Source: CAYSCW01 sp964449165
GTDB lineage: Bacteria; Acidobacteriota; Aminicenantia; Aminicenantales; Aminicenantaceae
Direction: 5' to 3'
DNA: 42,211 nt
NCBI GenBank assembly: GCA_964449165.1
Contig: CAYVAT010000028.1
Location: 1 to 42,211 of the forward strand
In this document: in pieces, positions 25,874 through 33,967 of the stretch
Numbering within the stretch: the first letter of the stretch is position 1
How the letters are laid out: each line of letters opens with the position of its first letter
Notes under the pieces: generated by a model
What the model saw: only the letters and a program-made list of their open reading frames with translations
The model's database searches: none
What the model was told of the DNA's origin: nothing
Translations under genes and position numbers: made by a program

Positions 25874-28015
25874 TCAACCGTGGTTTCCTTTAATTTTATT
25901 GACTTTTTCGATCAGATCATCAAGCTTCGCTTTATCCTTGTCAGATAAACGAGCATAATGCGCTCGCTTGTATTTATTGAGACATATTAGGGCTTTTTCC
26001 TTATCTCCTTGCATGAGGTAGGCCAAGCCTAGGTTATAAAGGGGAAAGCCGTAATCTGGGTTGAGCTCCACAGCTCTTTCCCAGCAATGGATGGCTGCTT
26101 CCATCCGTCCCGCTTGTCCATAAGCTGTCCCTAATCCATTATAAGCTTCGGCATAATTAGGGTCGAGTTCCAAGGCCTTCTTGAAGTTCAGGATAGCATT
26201 CCAGAAATAACTGTCATTTTTTGACTTGATATATTGGGAGAGGTAAAGAGACCCGAGATTGTTAAAAGCAATGGGGTAGTTCTCGTCTATGGACAGAATT
26301 TTTGTGAAGGCGTCATGGGCAAGCTCGAAATCTCCTTTTTTCCAGTAAGCTACGCCCAGGTAATTCCATATTTCAGGGTCATAATCTATATAACTTAAGG
26401 CATTCTTTAGGATCTCCACAGCTTTATCGTATTCACCCACCTCTGTAAGTATAATGCCGTATGTTTCCATGATTTTATAATCTGAGGGATTGTTTGTCAG
26501 CCCTTTCCTGAGAATTTCCAAGGCTTCCTTCAATTTCCTCTGTTCTTTGTAGACCGTGGCCAGATGAGAATAGGCTTGAGAGAGGTCTTTCCTTTCGGCG
26601 ATGATTTCTTCCAGGAGCCTTATGCTCTCCTCTAAACGCCCTCCATCATAAGCTTTTATGGCCGCCATCAGTTTGTCCTGGTAGGGAAGCAGCGTCTTCA
26701 GGTCATCTTTTTCGGTGAAGACTTTTTTTTCTGTCGTCTGATGATCGGTGATATAACCCAGGCTTCTTAGCTTCTGGCGGGTTTCTCTGTTTATACTCCT
26801 CCTGCTCTCTTTTTTGTCAGCGGAACTCTGCTGTTGGATAAGTCTATCAAGGCTATTCTCATATATTTTTATTTCCTTAGTGGGAGCAAGGTTTTCCAGC
26901 TCATCAAAATCTTTTTCCAGATCATAGAATTCTGGAATCGGTGAGTCTATAAATTTTTTGTTATTTTGGATGAATCCCCTCAGAGGAGCCCAGCCTCTGG
27001 TGTAAAATGGATACAGAGATTCAAAATAGATCAGTCTTTCCGGTAATTTTTTACCCTTTAATAGTGGCAGGAGCGAAAGCCCTTGAAGATGGGAAGGCTT
27101 TTTCACCCCTAGAATATCACACACAGAAGGGAAAATATCCGTATGACAGACGGGTTGCTCTATTTTATCTGGTTTTATTCCTGGATAAGAGATAATCAGC
27201 GGGATCCAGATGGTTGCATTGTAGGCAAAATAGCCATGAGTCTTTTCTCCATGCTGCCCCAAGGATTCGCCATGATCTGCTGTGAGAATGATAACAGTGT
27301 TATCCTGGAGATTTTTACTTCCAAGAAGGTCGAAAAGCTTGCCGAGAGCAAAGTCCGTATATGCGATTTCGCCATCATATGAGCGGCCGCTGTATTGGGT
27401 TTTAAAAGGCTCAGGAGGGTCATACCTCTGGTGAGGATCAAAGCAATGAACCCAGATAAACCACGGATTTTTCTGTGCTTTGAGCCAGCCCAAAGCTTTT
27501 TCCACTACAACTTCGGCTCTTCTCTCCACATAAGCGAATTCCTGGTCGCTCTTCCCCCCGTAGTTGTCATCATAGAGATCGAAGCCTTGGGTGAGCCCAA
27601 ATCTTGAATCCAGAGGAAAGGCGCCCACGAAGGCGGCCGTGGAATAACCGTATTTTTTCAAGTGTTCGGCAAGCGTTAATAAATCTTCGTCAATGACGAA
27701 GTTGGAGTTGTCGTGAACTCCGTGCTGCAGGGGAGTTGTGCCCAGTAAAATATTAGTGTGGGAGGGTAAGGTGGTCGGCGTGTGGGCAAAGGCTCTGGTA
27801 AAGAGAGCTCCTCTCTCTGCCAGCTTATCTATGTTGGGAGTGATTGCGTGGTCTTTGTTGTAACAGCTCAACCTGTCCGGCCGCAAGGTGTCTATTGTAA
27901 TTAGACATAAATTGAATTTGGCACTTCTCGAATCTGCCTGAGCAAGCGGATGCAGGGCTGTAGCCAAACCTAACAAGAAAATGTACAGGGTTTTGCATCT
28001 GCCTTTTCTTCTCAT
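25874..28015 (-). CDS. Sulfatase-fold (alkaline phosphatase superfamily) hydrolase fused to TPR repeats
   Basis: 713 aa with a signal peptide (LYIFLLGLATALHPLAQA). The N-terminal 370 residues are a sulfatase fold: NLCLITIDTLRPDRLSCY with metal-binding D42, TPTTLPSHTNILLGTTP, PWFIWVHCFDPHQRYDPP, and ILTADHGESLGQHGEKTHG with the metal-binding Asp/His. The nucleophile position of the sulfatase motif C/S-x-P-x-R is T82 in T-L-P-S-H, so formylglycine chemistry is not possible. This favours a Thr-nucleophile phosphohydrolase or transferase, or another esterase. About six TPRs fill 450-690 (WNYLGVAYWKKGDFELAHDA, LNPDYGFPLYNLGLAYLMQG). AAGGAAAAAGAAG precedes the ATG. It forms a pair with the downstream GWxTD/TPR gene, suggesting an extracytoplasmic complex. 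Confidence 0.9.
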   Translation of the reverse strand: MRRKGRCKTLYIFLLGLATALHPLAQADSRSAKFNLCLITIDTLRPDRLSCYNKDHAITPNIDKLAERGALFTRAFAHTPTTLPSHTNILLGTTPLQHGVHDNSNFVIDEDLLTLAEHLKKYGYSTAAFVGAFPLDSRFGLTQGFDLYDDNYGGKSDQEFAYVERRAEVVVEKALGWLKAQKNPWFIWVHCFDPHQRYDPPEPFKTQYSGRSYDGEIAYTDFALGKLFDLLGSKNLQDNTVIILTADHGESLGQHGEKTHGYFAYNATIWIPLIISYPGIKPDKIEQPVCHTDIFPSVCDILGVKKPSHLQGLSLLPLLKGKKLPERLIYFESLYPFYTRGWAPLRGFIQNNKKFIDSPIPEFYDLEKDFDELENLAPTKEIKIYENSLDRLIQQQSSADKKESRRSINRETRQKLRSLGYITDHQTTEKKVFTEKDDLKTLLPYQDKLMAAIKAYDGGRLEESIRLLEEIIAERKDLSQAYSHLATVYKEQRKLKEALEILRKGLTNNPSDYKIMETYGIILTEVGEYDKAVEILKNALSYIDYDPEIWNYLGVAYWKKGDFELAHDAFTKILSIDENYPIAFNNLGSLYLSQYIKSKNDSYFWNAILNFKKALELDPNYAEAYNGLGTAYGQAGRMEAAIHCWERAVELNPDYGFPLYNLGLAYLMQGDKEKALICLNKYKRAHYARLSDKDKAKLDDLIEKVNKIKGNHG

Positions 28016-28117
28016 CTTCTTTTTCCTTGTAGCATCTGTTTGAAAGCTCCAAAACTGAAACTCAATTCTAGGCCGTCCTTTATAATCCGGATTTTCCAGC
28101 CGCCCAGGAGAGGGAGG

Positions 28118-28150
28118 AAGCCCCTTCCGCCGGAGAGCCGGAAGGGGCTT
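28118..28150 (-). terminator. Strong GC hairpin after the TonB receptor gene
   Basis: The 12-bp perfect stem AAGCCCCTTCCG/CGGAAGGGGCTT with a 9-nt loop lies 23 bases past the stop codon of the receptor gene on the minus strand. No T tract follows on that strand, so it may act as a 3' stabilising hairpin rather than a classical intrinsic terminator. Confidence 0.5.
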
Positions 28151-28173
28151 TGAGATTAAGGAGCTATAGAAGT

Positions 28174-31122
28174 TCAGAAGTTGAACCTGATACCTAACCT
28201 GAATACTCTGGGATTGAGGATTCTCAGATCCTGTCCGAAGTTATCTGCTGTGATGCGGTTTTCTTTCTTCAAGGCAGTAGAAGAATTGAGGATGTTGAAG
28301 GCATCGGCAGCTACTGTTACAGATGAAGTGTCAGAAACTTGGAAAGTCTTTTCCACTCTCAGATTGAGCACATAGAATGCAGGCAGCCGCTCGTCTCCGT
28401 ATTTCCCTCTGCCGCCGTCCGGGCTTCCGTATACTTCTTCTTGACCTATGCCTGGCATCTGGACAAGAACATGAGTGGGGCTGACATATCCTTCCCGGGC
28501 AGTAAAAACACCGCTGATGTTGAAGCCATAAGGTAACTGGTAGAGGCCGGAGAGCTTAAACTGCCATCTGGAATTGGGGAAGAGGTCTTCGATGCCTGAG
28601 CCGCTGCTTTCTACGGCAACGACGCCGCCTTCAAAGTATTCCTCATTGTTTACTCCCAAAGCCATTGTTTCAGCAAAGATGTCGTAGTCGAAAACACCCA
28701 GAAATTCACCTTTGAAATATCTCCTCCAATCCGACAGAGTAAACGAGCTGTTCAGCATCCATCTGTTGGAAAGTCTCTTGGTGATAACGAGCTGTCCGGC
28801 GAGGTAACGGTCAAAGGCCTTCTTGTGATTCGTGATGTACCAGTATGGGAAAAGCTCATTGCGGCCGTAATAATCGTATCCGGTTGTCTCGTCGTGGCCA
28901 GCGAGGTAGTAGTTATCCTCGGTCTCCAGTGTGCCGTCAGCCTTCATGCTTTTGATCCAGGTCTGGCGATGTCTCTTCTTGTAGAAGAACTCTAATCTGG
29001 CGGCAAAATCAGTAAATAACTCTTTCTCGTAGGAGATGCTGATTTCATCCAGAAGCGGGGAATTGTAGTCTGGATCATACATGTTCAAGGCCACGATGGC
29101 TGTCGGGTCATCAGGATTAACAGCGCTGCTGTAATCCAGCCAGTAATTGGGATCGTTAGGATCTTTCAGCTCGCCAGTTGCCCAATCATACCCGAAAAGC
29201 TCATCCGAACTCACCCGGCCATCCCCATTGAGATCCTGCCAGAGGAGGTCGATTTCGGTCCAGCCCAGGGGATTGATATCGTTGGCTATCTCGTTTCCGG
29301 ATTGAGATCCATAACGGGCGATGGCCAGCTTGATAACATCCTTTCCGTTGCCGAACAGATCATAGGACAGGCTTATCCGCGGGGAAATCACATTCCATGA
29401 AACACCAGGGTCAAACTCATCGACGCTGAGTGCCGGCATGTATTGAGGGAACAACATATGAGCAGGGATGCTGACATCTTTAACTGTGGATTTTTCCCGA
29501 TCGTAGCGGACTCCCAGATTTAATGTCAACCGGCCTAGTGTCATTGTATCCTGGAGAAAAGCAGAGAATCGGTTGAAGTAGTAGTTTACCTTGTAGTCTC
29601 TAATCAGCCATCCTTCCCACCATTCTCCTGTGGGCAGTGTTTCATCAGGGCCAAAGTAAGCAAGCCAGACATCTCCTTCGAACATTGAATAAGATGAGGT
29701 GGTTGCACTCACATAGTCCACTCCGAACTTGAATTCATGATCCGCACCCAATAGATTCTCAGCAAAATAGATGCCGTTGATGTTGCTGTTGATCTGGTTT
29801 CTGTTTGTCCCATAATCAAGGGTGTTTCCAGACATATAGAAGGATGGGTAGTAAGACCAGATCATATAATCTCCGGAACCATCGGCAGTATGCGCGGTAA
29901 CCGGCCGGAGGAAGAATCCTCCGTTGGTATAGATGAATTTCGCGTTGAGGAGCAGATTTCCGAATATTTGGTCCACTTCACCCTTCCAGATGTAGCTGGG
30001 GCCTTCTTGATTCCAGAGGGAGTTAGTATCCTGCTGGGTATAACCGACCCATGCTCTTCCCCATTTCTGCTTGTTGTCATATTCAACAAAGAAGTTGGCT
30101 CTTGTGGATGGAGTCAATTGGAAATCCAACCGGGCGTATCCAGAGGCCAGCCAGGTCTTATCCGATGTCGCTGCCAGACTTAGGCCATCTATATCCTGGA
30201 TACCCCAGGATGCATAGAACCAGGCTTTGTCTTTTAAGATTGGTCCGCCAAAGTTGGCTCCGTAGAGATAAAGCCTGTTAATCCCTGCTGCAGAGTAGCC
30301 GATGTCTTTTAACTCTTGAGGGACATTGTCGGCTTGCCAAGCGTTGCGTTCCACATCCAGGTAGAATGTTCCCGAATATCTGTTTCCTCCGCGTTTGGAA
30401 ACGAGGTTGATCTGAACTCCACCTGTCTGAGATTTGATGTCATTGTTTCCGTAATTGACTTGAACTTCCTCGTAGCTGGCAATGTTAAGATAAGCAGGAG
30501 CTGCTCCCAGAGCAGAATTGTCCGTGATGTTTGCTCCGTCGATATTCCAGGTGTTGTCCTCATCGGCTGAGCCGTGGCCTGTATACGTGGATTGCTGTCC
30601 GGCTTCGTTTCCTCCGACATCCGATTTATCCACCAGCATACCGGGAATGACGTCCATCAGCACCCAGGGATTCCTGGCTGTGGGCAGTTTCATGATCATA
30701 TCATCGGTAACAGTCACACCAACCTGTGCTTTTTTTATGTCGATAACAGGCGCTTTGCCCACGACAGTCACCTCTTCCTGTATTGTTGCCATTTCCATGG
30801 TAATATTCAGGAAAAGGTCTCTTCCGAATGAGACAACCAGCTTTTCCCGGGTGACGGTTTTAAATCCCGGAAACTCAAGTTTCAAAACATAATCATCAGC
30901 CACCGGCAGCTTCAAAAAACGGAAGTGCCCTCCTTGAGAGCTGACATCTGTCATTTGAGGAATCTTGGAGCTGGTCAGAGTTGCGTTCACACCGGGTAGG
31001 GGATTGCCTTCAGTATCCTTCACCACTCCCATGATGGATCCGAATTCCTGAGCTTTGGCAAAAATTCCGGTCAAGAAAAGGAGCCACAAAAAAACCAACA
31101 CAAAAATTATGACTTTTTTCAA
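28174..31122 (-). CDS. TonB-dependent outer-membrane receptor with N-terminal carboxypeptidase-regulatory domain
   Basis: The start is a TTG at 31122 right behind a perfect AAGGAGGTAAAT. It gives the signal peptide LKKVIIFVLVFLWLLFLTGI. An in-frame ATG at 31209 would add 29 residues before the signal. The product is ~982 aa. Residues ~27-110 form the CarboxypepD_reg/SusC-like domain (GSIMGVVKDTEGNPLPGVNA). The plug follows (VTVVGKAPVIDIKKAQVG, LPTARNPWVLMDVIPGM), then a 22-strand-type barrel ending VFRLGIRFNF with a terminal Phe. One extracellular loop carries an EF-hand-like DLNGDGRVSSDE (630-641). No SusD partner is adjacent; this 'OAR-like' class is typical of Acidobacteria and Aminicenantes. 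A sigma-54 promoter lies at 31410-31425. The cargo is unknown. Confidence 0.92.
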   Translation of the reverse strand: MKKVIIFVLVFLWLLFLTGIFAKAQEFGSIMGVVKDTEGNPLPGVNATLTSSKIPQMTDVSSQGGHFRFLKLPVADDYVLKLEFPGFKTVTREKLVVSFGRDLFLNITMEMATIQEEVTVVGKAPVIDIKKAQVGVTVTDDMIMKLPTARNPWVLMDVIPGMLVDKSDVGGNEAGQQSTYTGHGSADEDNTWNIDGANITDNSALGAAPAYLNIASYEEVQVNYGNNDIKSQTGGVQINLVSKRGGNRYSGTFYLDVERNAWQADNVPQELKDIGYSAAGINRLYLYGANFGGPILKDKAWFYASWGIQDIDGLSLAATSDKTWLASGYARLDFQLTPSTRANFFVEYDNKQKWGRAWVGYTQQDTNSLWNQEGPSYIWKGEVDQIFGNLLLNAKFIYTNGGFFLRPVTAHTADGSGDYMIWSYYPSFYMSGNTLDYGTNRNQINSNINGIYFAENLLGADHEFKFGVDYVSATTSSYSMFEGDVWLAYFGPDETLPTGEWWEGWLIRDYKVNYYFNRFSAFLQDTMTLGRLTLNLGVRYDREKSTVKDVSIPAHMLFPQYMPALSVDEFDPGVSWNVISPRISLSYDLFGNGKDVIKLAIARYGSQSGNEIANDINPLGWTEIDLLWQDLNGDGRVSSDELFGYDWATGELKDPNDPNYWLDYSSAVNPDDPTAIVALNMYDPDYNSPLLDEISISYEKELFTDFAARLEFFYKKRHRQTWIKSMKADGTLETEDNYYLAGHDETTGYDYYGRNELFPYWYITNHKKAFDRYLAGQLVITKRLSNRWMLNSSFTLSDWRRYFKGEFLGVFDYDIFAETMALGVNNEEYFEGGVVAVESSGSGIEDLFPNSRWQFKLSGLYQLPYGFNISGVFTAREGYVSPTHVLVQMPGIGQEEVYGSPDGGRGKYGDERLPAFYVLNLRVEKTFQVSDTSSVTVAADAFNILNSSTALKKENRITADNFGQDLRILNPRVFRLGIRFNF

Positions 31123-31409
31123 ATTTACCTCCTTCCTCGATAGTCTTTGTAAACCATTAACCTGGAGCGAAAAGCTGCACTCCACCATTTTCCACAGCCT
31201 TTTCTCCATTTGCGCCGTTTCTCACCTCCCTTCGTTTTTTGGTTCATTCAAGATGCTCCTTGAACGATGAATACCTAAGGATCAATCTGTCCCGAGAATG
31301 ACGCTTGATGGACGTTTCTGGGTGCACTTCTAAGCGTTGGACAGCCTCAACTGATACAGTCATTCGTTTCAGTCTTCTCCTCTTTTTAAAGTCATCATTT
31401 TGTTATTGA

Positions 31410-31425
31410 GCAAAAAACATGCCAT
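31410..31425 (-). promoter_or_regulatory. Sigma-54 (-24/-12) promoter for the TonB receptor
   Basis: The minus strand reads ATGGCATGTTTTTTGC: GG (-24) and GC (-12) are exactly 10 bases apart, with the TGGCA and TTGC halves intact. The predicted transcript start is near 31398, leaving a ~275-base leader before the TTG start. Confidence 0.72.
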
Positions 31426-31583
31426 AGGAAACTTTCCTTACTGCAAGTCGAAGAAAAATAACCGAAGAGAACAGCCTTTCCATGTAAAAGATTAAAAATG
31501 GTTGAGTTAAGGGACTATTATTAAGTTCTTTTTCTGGATAATGCTTTTTTATATGAACTAATAAGGTTTATATATTGGAATTG

Positions 31584-31606
31584 AGATGTCTAAATTTTAG
31601 GCATCT
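31584..31606. promoter_or_regulatory. Near-perfect dyad, candidate activator (UAS) site
   Basis: AGATGTCTAAA and TTTAGGCATCT are inverted with one mismatch and one central base. The site lies 160 bases upstream of the minus-strand sigma-54 promoter and ~300 bases upstream of the plus-strand one, the usual range for enhancer-binding proteins. Confidence 0.45.
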
Positions 31607-31901
31607 TATAGAGAATAATAAGAATAAGTTATTGATAATAAAAGATGTAGATTATGAAAGCAAAACTTGTCTAATTTTCATCCAATTTAAGCAAAGTTTA
31701 TTTCAATTTTCCGCATAAGATATTGTTGAATCTCTTTATCCAACTTTGTATACGAAACATGCAAGGCATCCCTTTTTGTGATTTATTTTTTTTATTTTCT
31801 TATGTTTAGAATTATTAGCAACATTCTATCCAGAATAGAGGCAAGGTGAAACTCATTCCTTTATTTTAGGAAAGAGCATCCAGATTTTCTTTCCTGTTAA
31901 C

Positions 31902-31918
31902 TGGCATATTTCTTGCTT
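31902..31918 (+). promoter_or_regulatory. Sigma-54 (-24/-12) promoter for the Fis/HExxH/ankyrin operon
   Basis: TGGCATATTTCTTGCTT has the GG and GC pairs separated by 10 bases and a full TTGC. The predicted transcript start is near 31928, only about five bases before the ATG at 31933. Confidence 0.78.
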
Positions 31919-31932
31919 AAGGCTTAATTGAG

Positions 31933-32286
31933 ATGAGTCAAGCGAGACACAATGGTCAACTTACCTCTCCAGAAAACTTTGGATTTCAAGGGACATATAT
32001 TGGAGACCGATTCAGATCAGTTGAGAAGAAATTCAGGGAAAAGGCGCTCAATTTCTTTGTTGATTGTTTCTGCCTAAAAAACGATGTTGATCTTAAAGAG
32101 TTTTTAGAAAATTTAGAGCGGAACATCATCGTCAATGCTTTATCAAGGTTCAACGGGAATCAAAAGCACACAGCCAGATATTTAGGATTAAAACACACCA
32201 CCCTACATCAAAAAGTAAAGAAATATAATATTCATTTCCGTAAGCAGCCCACTTCAGAATTCACCTGGTCCGAAACCGCTGATTGA
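31933..32286 (+). CDS. Small orphan Fis-type helix-turn-helix protein
   Basis: 117 aa. The C-terminal half is a Fis/NtrC-type HTH_8 domain: LKEFLENLERNIIVNALSRF, NGNQKHTARYLGLKHTTLHQ, KVKKYNI (about residues 54-102). This matches the DNA-binding tail of sigma-54 activators, yet there is no AAA+ or receiver domain. The first 50 residues (GTYIGDRFRSVEKKFREKAL) match no domain I know. The ATG has no ribosome site and sits about five bases from the predicted sigma-54 transcript start, so it may be translated from a leaderless mRNA. It opens an operon with a lipoprotein 28 bases downstream. It could bind enhancer sites and modulate the neighbouring activator, which has a similar tail (SDAARILGVTRQTLDNKIKK). 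Confidence 0.82.
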   Translation: MSQARHNGQLTSPENFGFQGTYIGDRFRSVEKKFREKALNFFVDCFCLKNDVDLKEFLENLERNIIVNALSRFNGNQKHTARYLGLKHTTLHQKVKKYNIHFRKQPTSEFTWSETAD

Positions 32287-32314
32287 ATCTGAAGCGTGTT
32301 TCAGGAGGGTTTAA

Positions 32315-33088
32315 ATGTGGAATCCAAAGCTGATAATAGTCTATCTACTCGTAGCTTTATCATTTGCCAGTTGTTCAAAGACGGTAAGGATAGAATCTAA
32401 AGTTTTTTCCAGAATTAAACTTAAATCTGATTTTCGGTATGAAGGGAGAGCCTGCAAGGAGACCATTGAAAGCCAGCTAGCTGAAGTTTGGACTTCAGGA
32501 TTTCTAAAAGATAATGAACTTGTGAGAAAAGAAATTCTCAATAATGAGTATGGCATTTTCCGAAAGGCCACAGAATTTACATCGTCCAAGAGAGGGCGTG
32601 CCTATTTTAAGATGGGAAAAGGGAATGCAGACAGAATAATGCTGCACAGAAATCTTTTTTGCCATTTTGAACATATTCTCGGTGGCGAGGTTATTTTAAG
32701 GCCATTAGATAAAAAGTTTAGAGCGACACTGGTACATGAATTGTTCCACGATTTCTGGCATAACATACTGGACAGGCAAGAAAGATTCCTGTTTTCGATG
32801 GAGGTAGAAATCTTCTATTTAGAGTTGGATATGGCTAGGACTTTAGAGGACAAGCTGATGTTTCTGCGGGACATCGGGCTAAAGGAGCCCATTGAAAGTA
32901 ATTTTAGAGCCTACGAAAGACTCAAAGATTATAGAGGGCATTATCCAGATCAGAAATTTTATGGAACCGAGTTGTATGCAATCCTTGCCGAGAAGACATT
33001 TTCAGGAAAAATTATCATTCCCGGACAATTGAAGAAATATTATTATGGAATTGTTTCAGAGTCTGTGCTCCAAAGAAATGAACTATGA
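32315..33088 (+). CDS. Putative lipoprotein with HExxH metalloprotease-like motif
   Basis: 257 aa; the family is not recognised. A near-perfect AGGAGGGTTTAA precedes the ATG. The N-terminus IIVYLLVALSFASC ends in a lipobox-like SFASC, predicting acylation at C20. The centre holds LVHELFHDFWHNILD: H141-E142-x-x-H145 with a further H149, a zinc-protease signature. Acidic residues downstream (MEVEIFYLELD, TELYAILAEK) could supply the third ligand. If active, it would be a periplasmic or outer-membrane-bound zinc peptidase; the motif may also be structural. The stop overlaps the ankyrin gene start (ATGA), so they are translationally coupled. Confidence 0.75.
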   Translation: MWNPKLIIVYLLVALSFASCSKTVRIESKVFSRIKLKSDFRYEGRACKETIESQLAEVWTSGFLKDNELVRKEILNNEYGIFRKATEFTSSKRGRAYFKMGKGNADRIMLHRNLFCHFEHILGGEVILRPLDKKFRATLVHELFHDFWHNILDRQERFLFSMEVEIFYLELDMARTLEDKLMFLRDIGLKEPIESNFRAYERLKDYRGHYPDQKFYGTELYAILAEKTFSGKIIIPGQLKKYYYGIVSESVLQRNEL

Positions 33089-33966
33089 TTCAGAGATTAT
33101 TCATGCCTTTTGTTATCGTTGATGTCTTTATTCCCGTTTTTTTTACTTCCTTCTTCCCCGGAGGAGGGAGAGAGATTCATGATGCAGTTCGACAAGGTGA
33201 TCTTTCTCATGTCAAAGAGTTGCTTCTAAAGAGGCCCGAATTGATAGATGCCAGGAACGATAATGGCTGGACCCCCCTTCATCTAGCCTCTTATGCAGGT
33301 CATCTAGAAATTGCTCGATTTCTTATCATGAAAAAAGCTAAAGTAAATGCAAAATCGAGATACAACAACTGGGTTCCCTTGCATCTTGCTGCATTGCGGG
33401 GTCATCGAGATTTGGTTGAGATGCTGATAAAGAACGGTGCAGAGATCGACATAACAGATAAAAAAGGAAGAACTCCTCTTCATTTCTCCTCGTTGCGCGG
33501 CCATACAGATGTCATAGAATTTCTTGTGGCAAGGGGAGCGGAAAAGGATTCCCAGGATTTGGCAGGCATGACACCCTTACATCTGGCGATTTATAGTGGT
33601 CACAAGGAAATTATCCTTCTCCTTTTGGACATGGGGGTGGATGTCAGATTGAGAGACATAAGCGAACAAACTTCACTGCATCTGGCTGCTTGGGAAGGCC
33701 AGAAGGATATCGCAGAGCTGTTGATTAATCAAGCGTTGGAGGTCAATGCAAAGGATAAGAATGGCAATACAGCGCTCCATGTGGCCACCTTTTGCGGCCA
33801 TAAAGATGTGGTCCGTCTTTTGATAAGAAATGGAGCTGAGGTGAACATAAAGAACAATAAAGGACAGACGCCGCTGGATAACGCCACCATGATAGGAAAC
33901 CAAGAGATAGCTAAACTTCTTACAGATAATGGAGCTAAGTCAAATTCTCGAAACTTGCAGCTGTGA
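33085..33966 (+). CDS. Ankyrin-repeat protein with N-terminal export signal
   Basis: 293 aa. The first ~25 residues (RLFMPFVIVDVFIPVFFTSF) are a signal or membrane anchor. The rest is about eight ankyrin repeats with the TPLHLAxxxGHxxIxxxLxxxGA pattern, for example TPLHLASYAGHLEIARFLIM, TPLHFSSLRGHTDVIEFLVA and TALHVATFCGHKDVVRLLIR, closed by a cap TPLDNATMIGNQEIAKLLTD. Ankyrin proteins bind other proteins. The ATG overlap with the HExxH lipoprotein suggests an inhibitor, anchor or substrate adaptor of that protein. The stop is one base from the stop of the converging sigma-54 activator gene. Confidence 0.88.
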   Translation: MIQRLFMPFVIVDVFIPVFFTSFFPGGGREIHDAVRQGDLSHVKELLLKRPELIDARNDNGWTPLHLASYAGHLEIARFLIMKKAKVNAKSRYNNWVPLHLAALRGHRDLVEMLIKNGAEIDITDKKGRTPLHFSSLRGHTDVIEFLVARGAEKDSQDLAGMTPLHLAIYSGHKEIILLLLDMGVDVRLRDISEQTSLHLAAWEGQKDIAELLINQALEVNAKDKNGNTALHVATFCGHKDVVRLLIRNGAEVNIKNNKGQTPLDNATMIGNQEIAKLLTDNGAKSNSRNLQL

Positions 33967-33967
33967 A

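Larger units (their letters stand above)
31123..31932. other. Large divergent regulatory region with two sigma-54 promoters
   Basis: These 810 A/T-rich bases separate the TonB receptor from the Fis-like operon. They hold oppositely directed -24/-12 promoters (31410-31425 and 31902-31918) and a 23-bp dyad between them (31584-31606). On the minus strand a 39-codon frame (31244-31363, starting MTVSVEAVQ) lies in the receptor leader 13 bases after AGAGGAG. It may be a leader peptide or chance. Confidence 0.6.
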
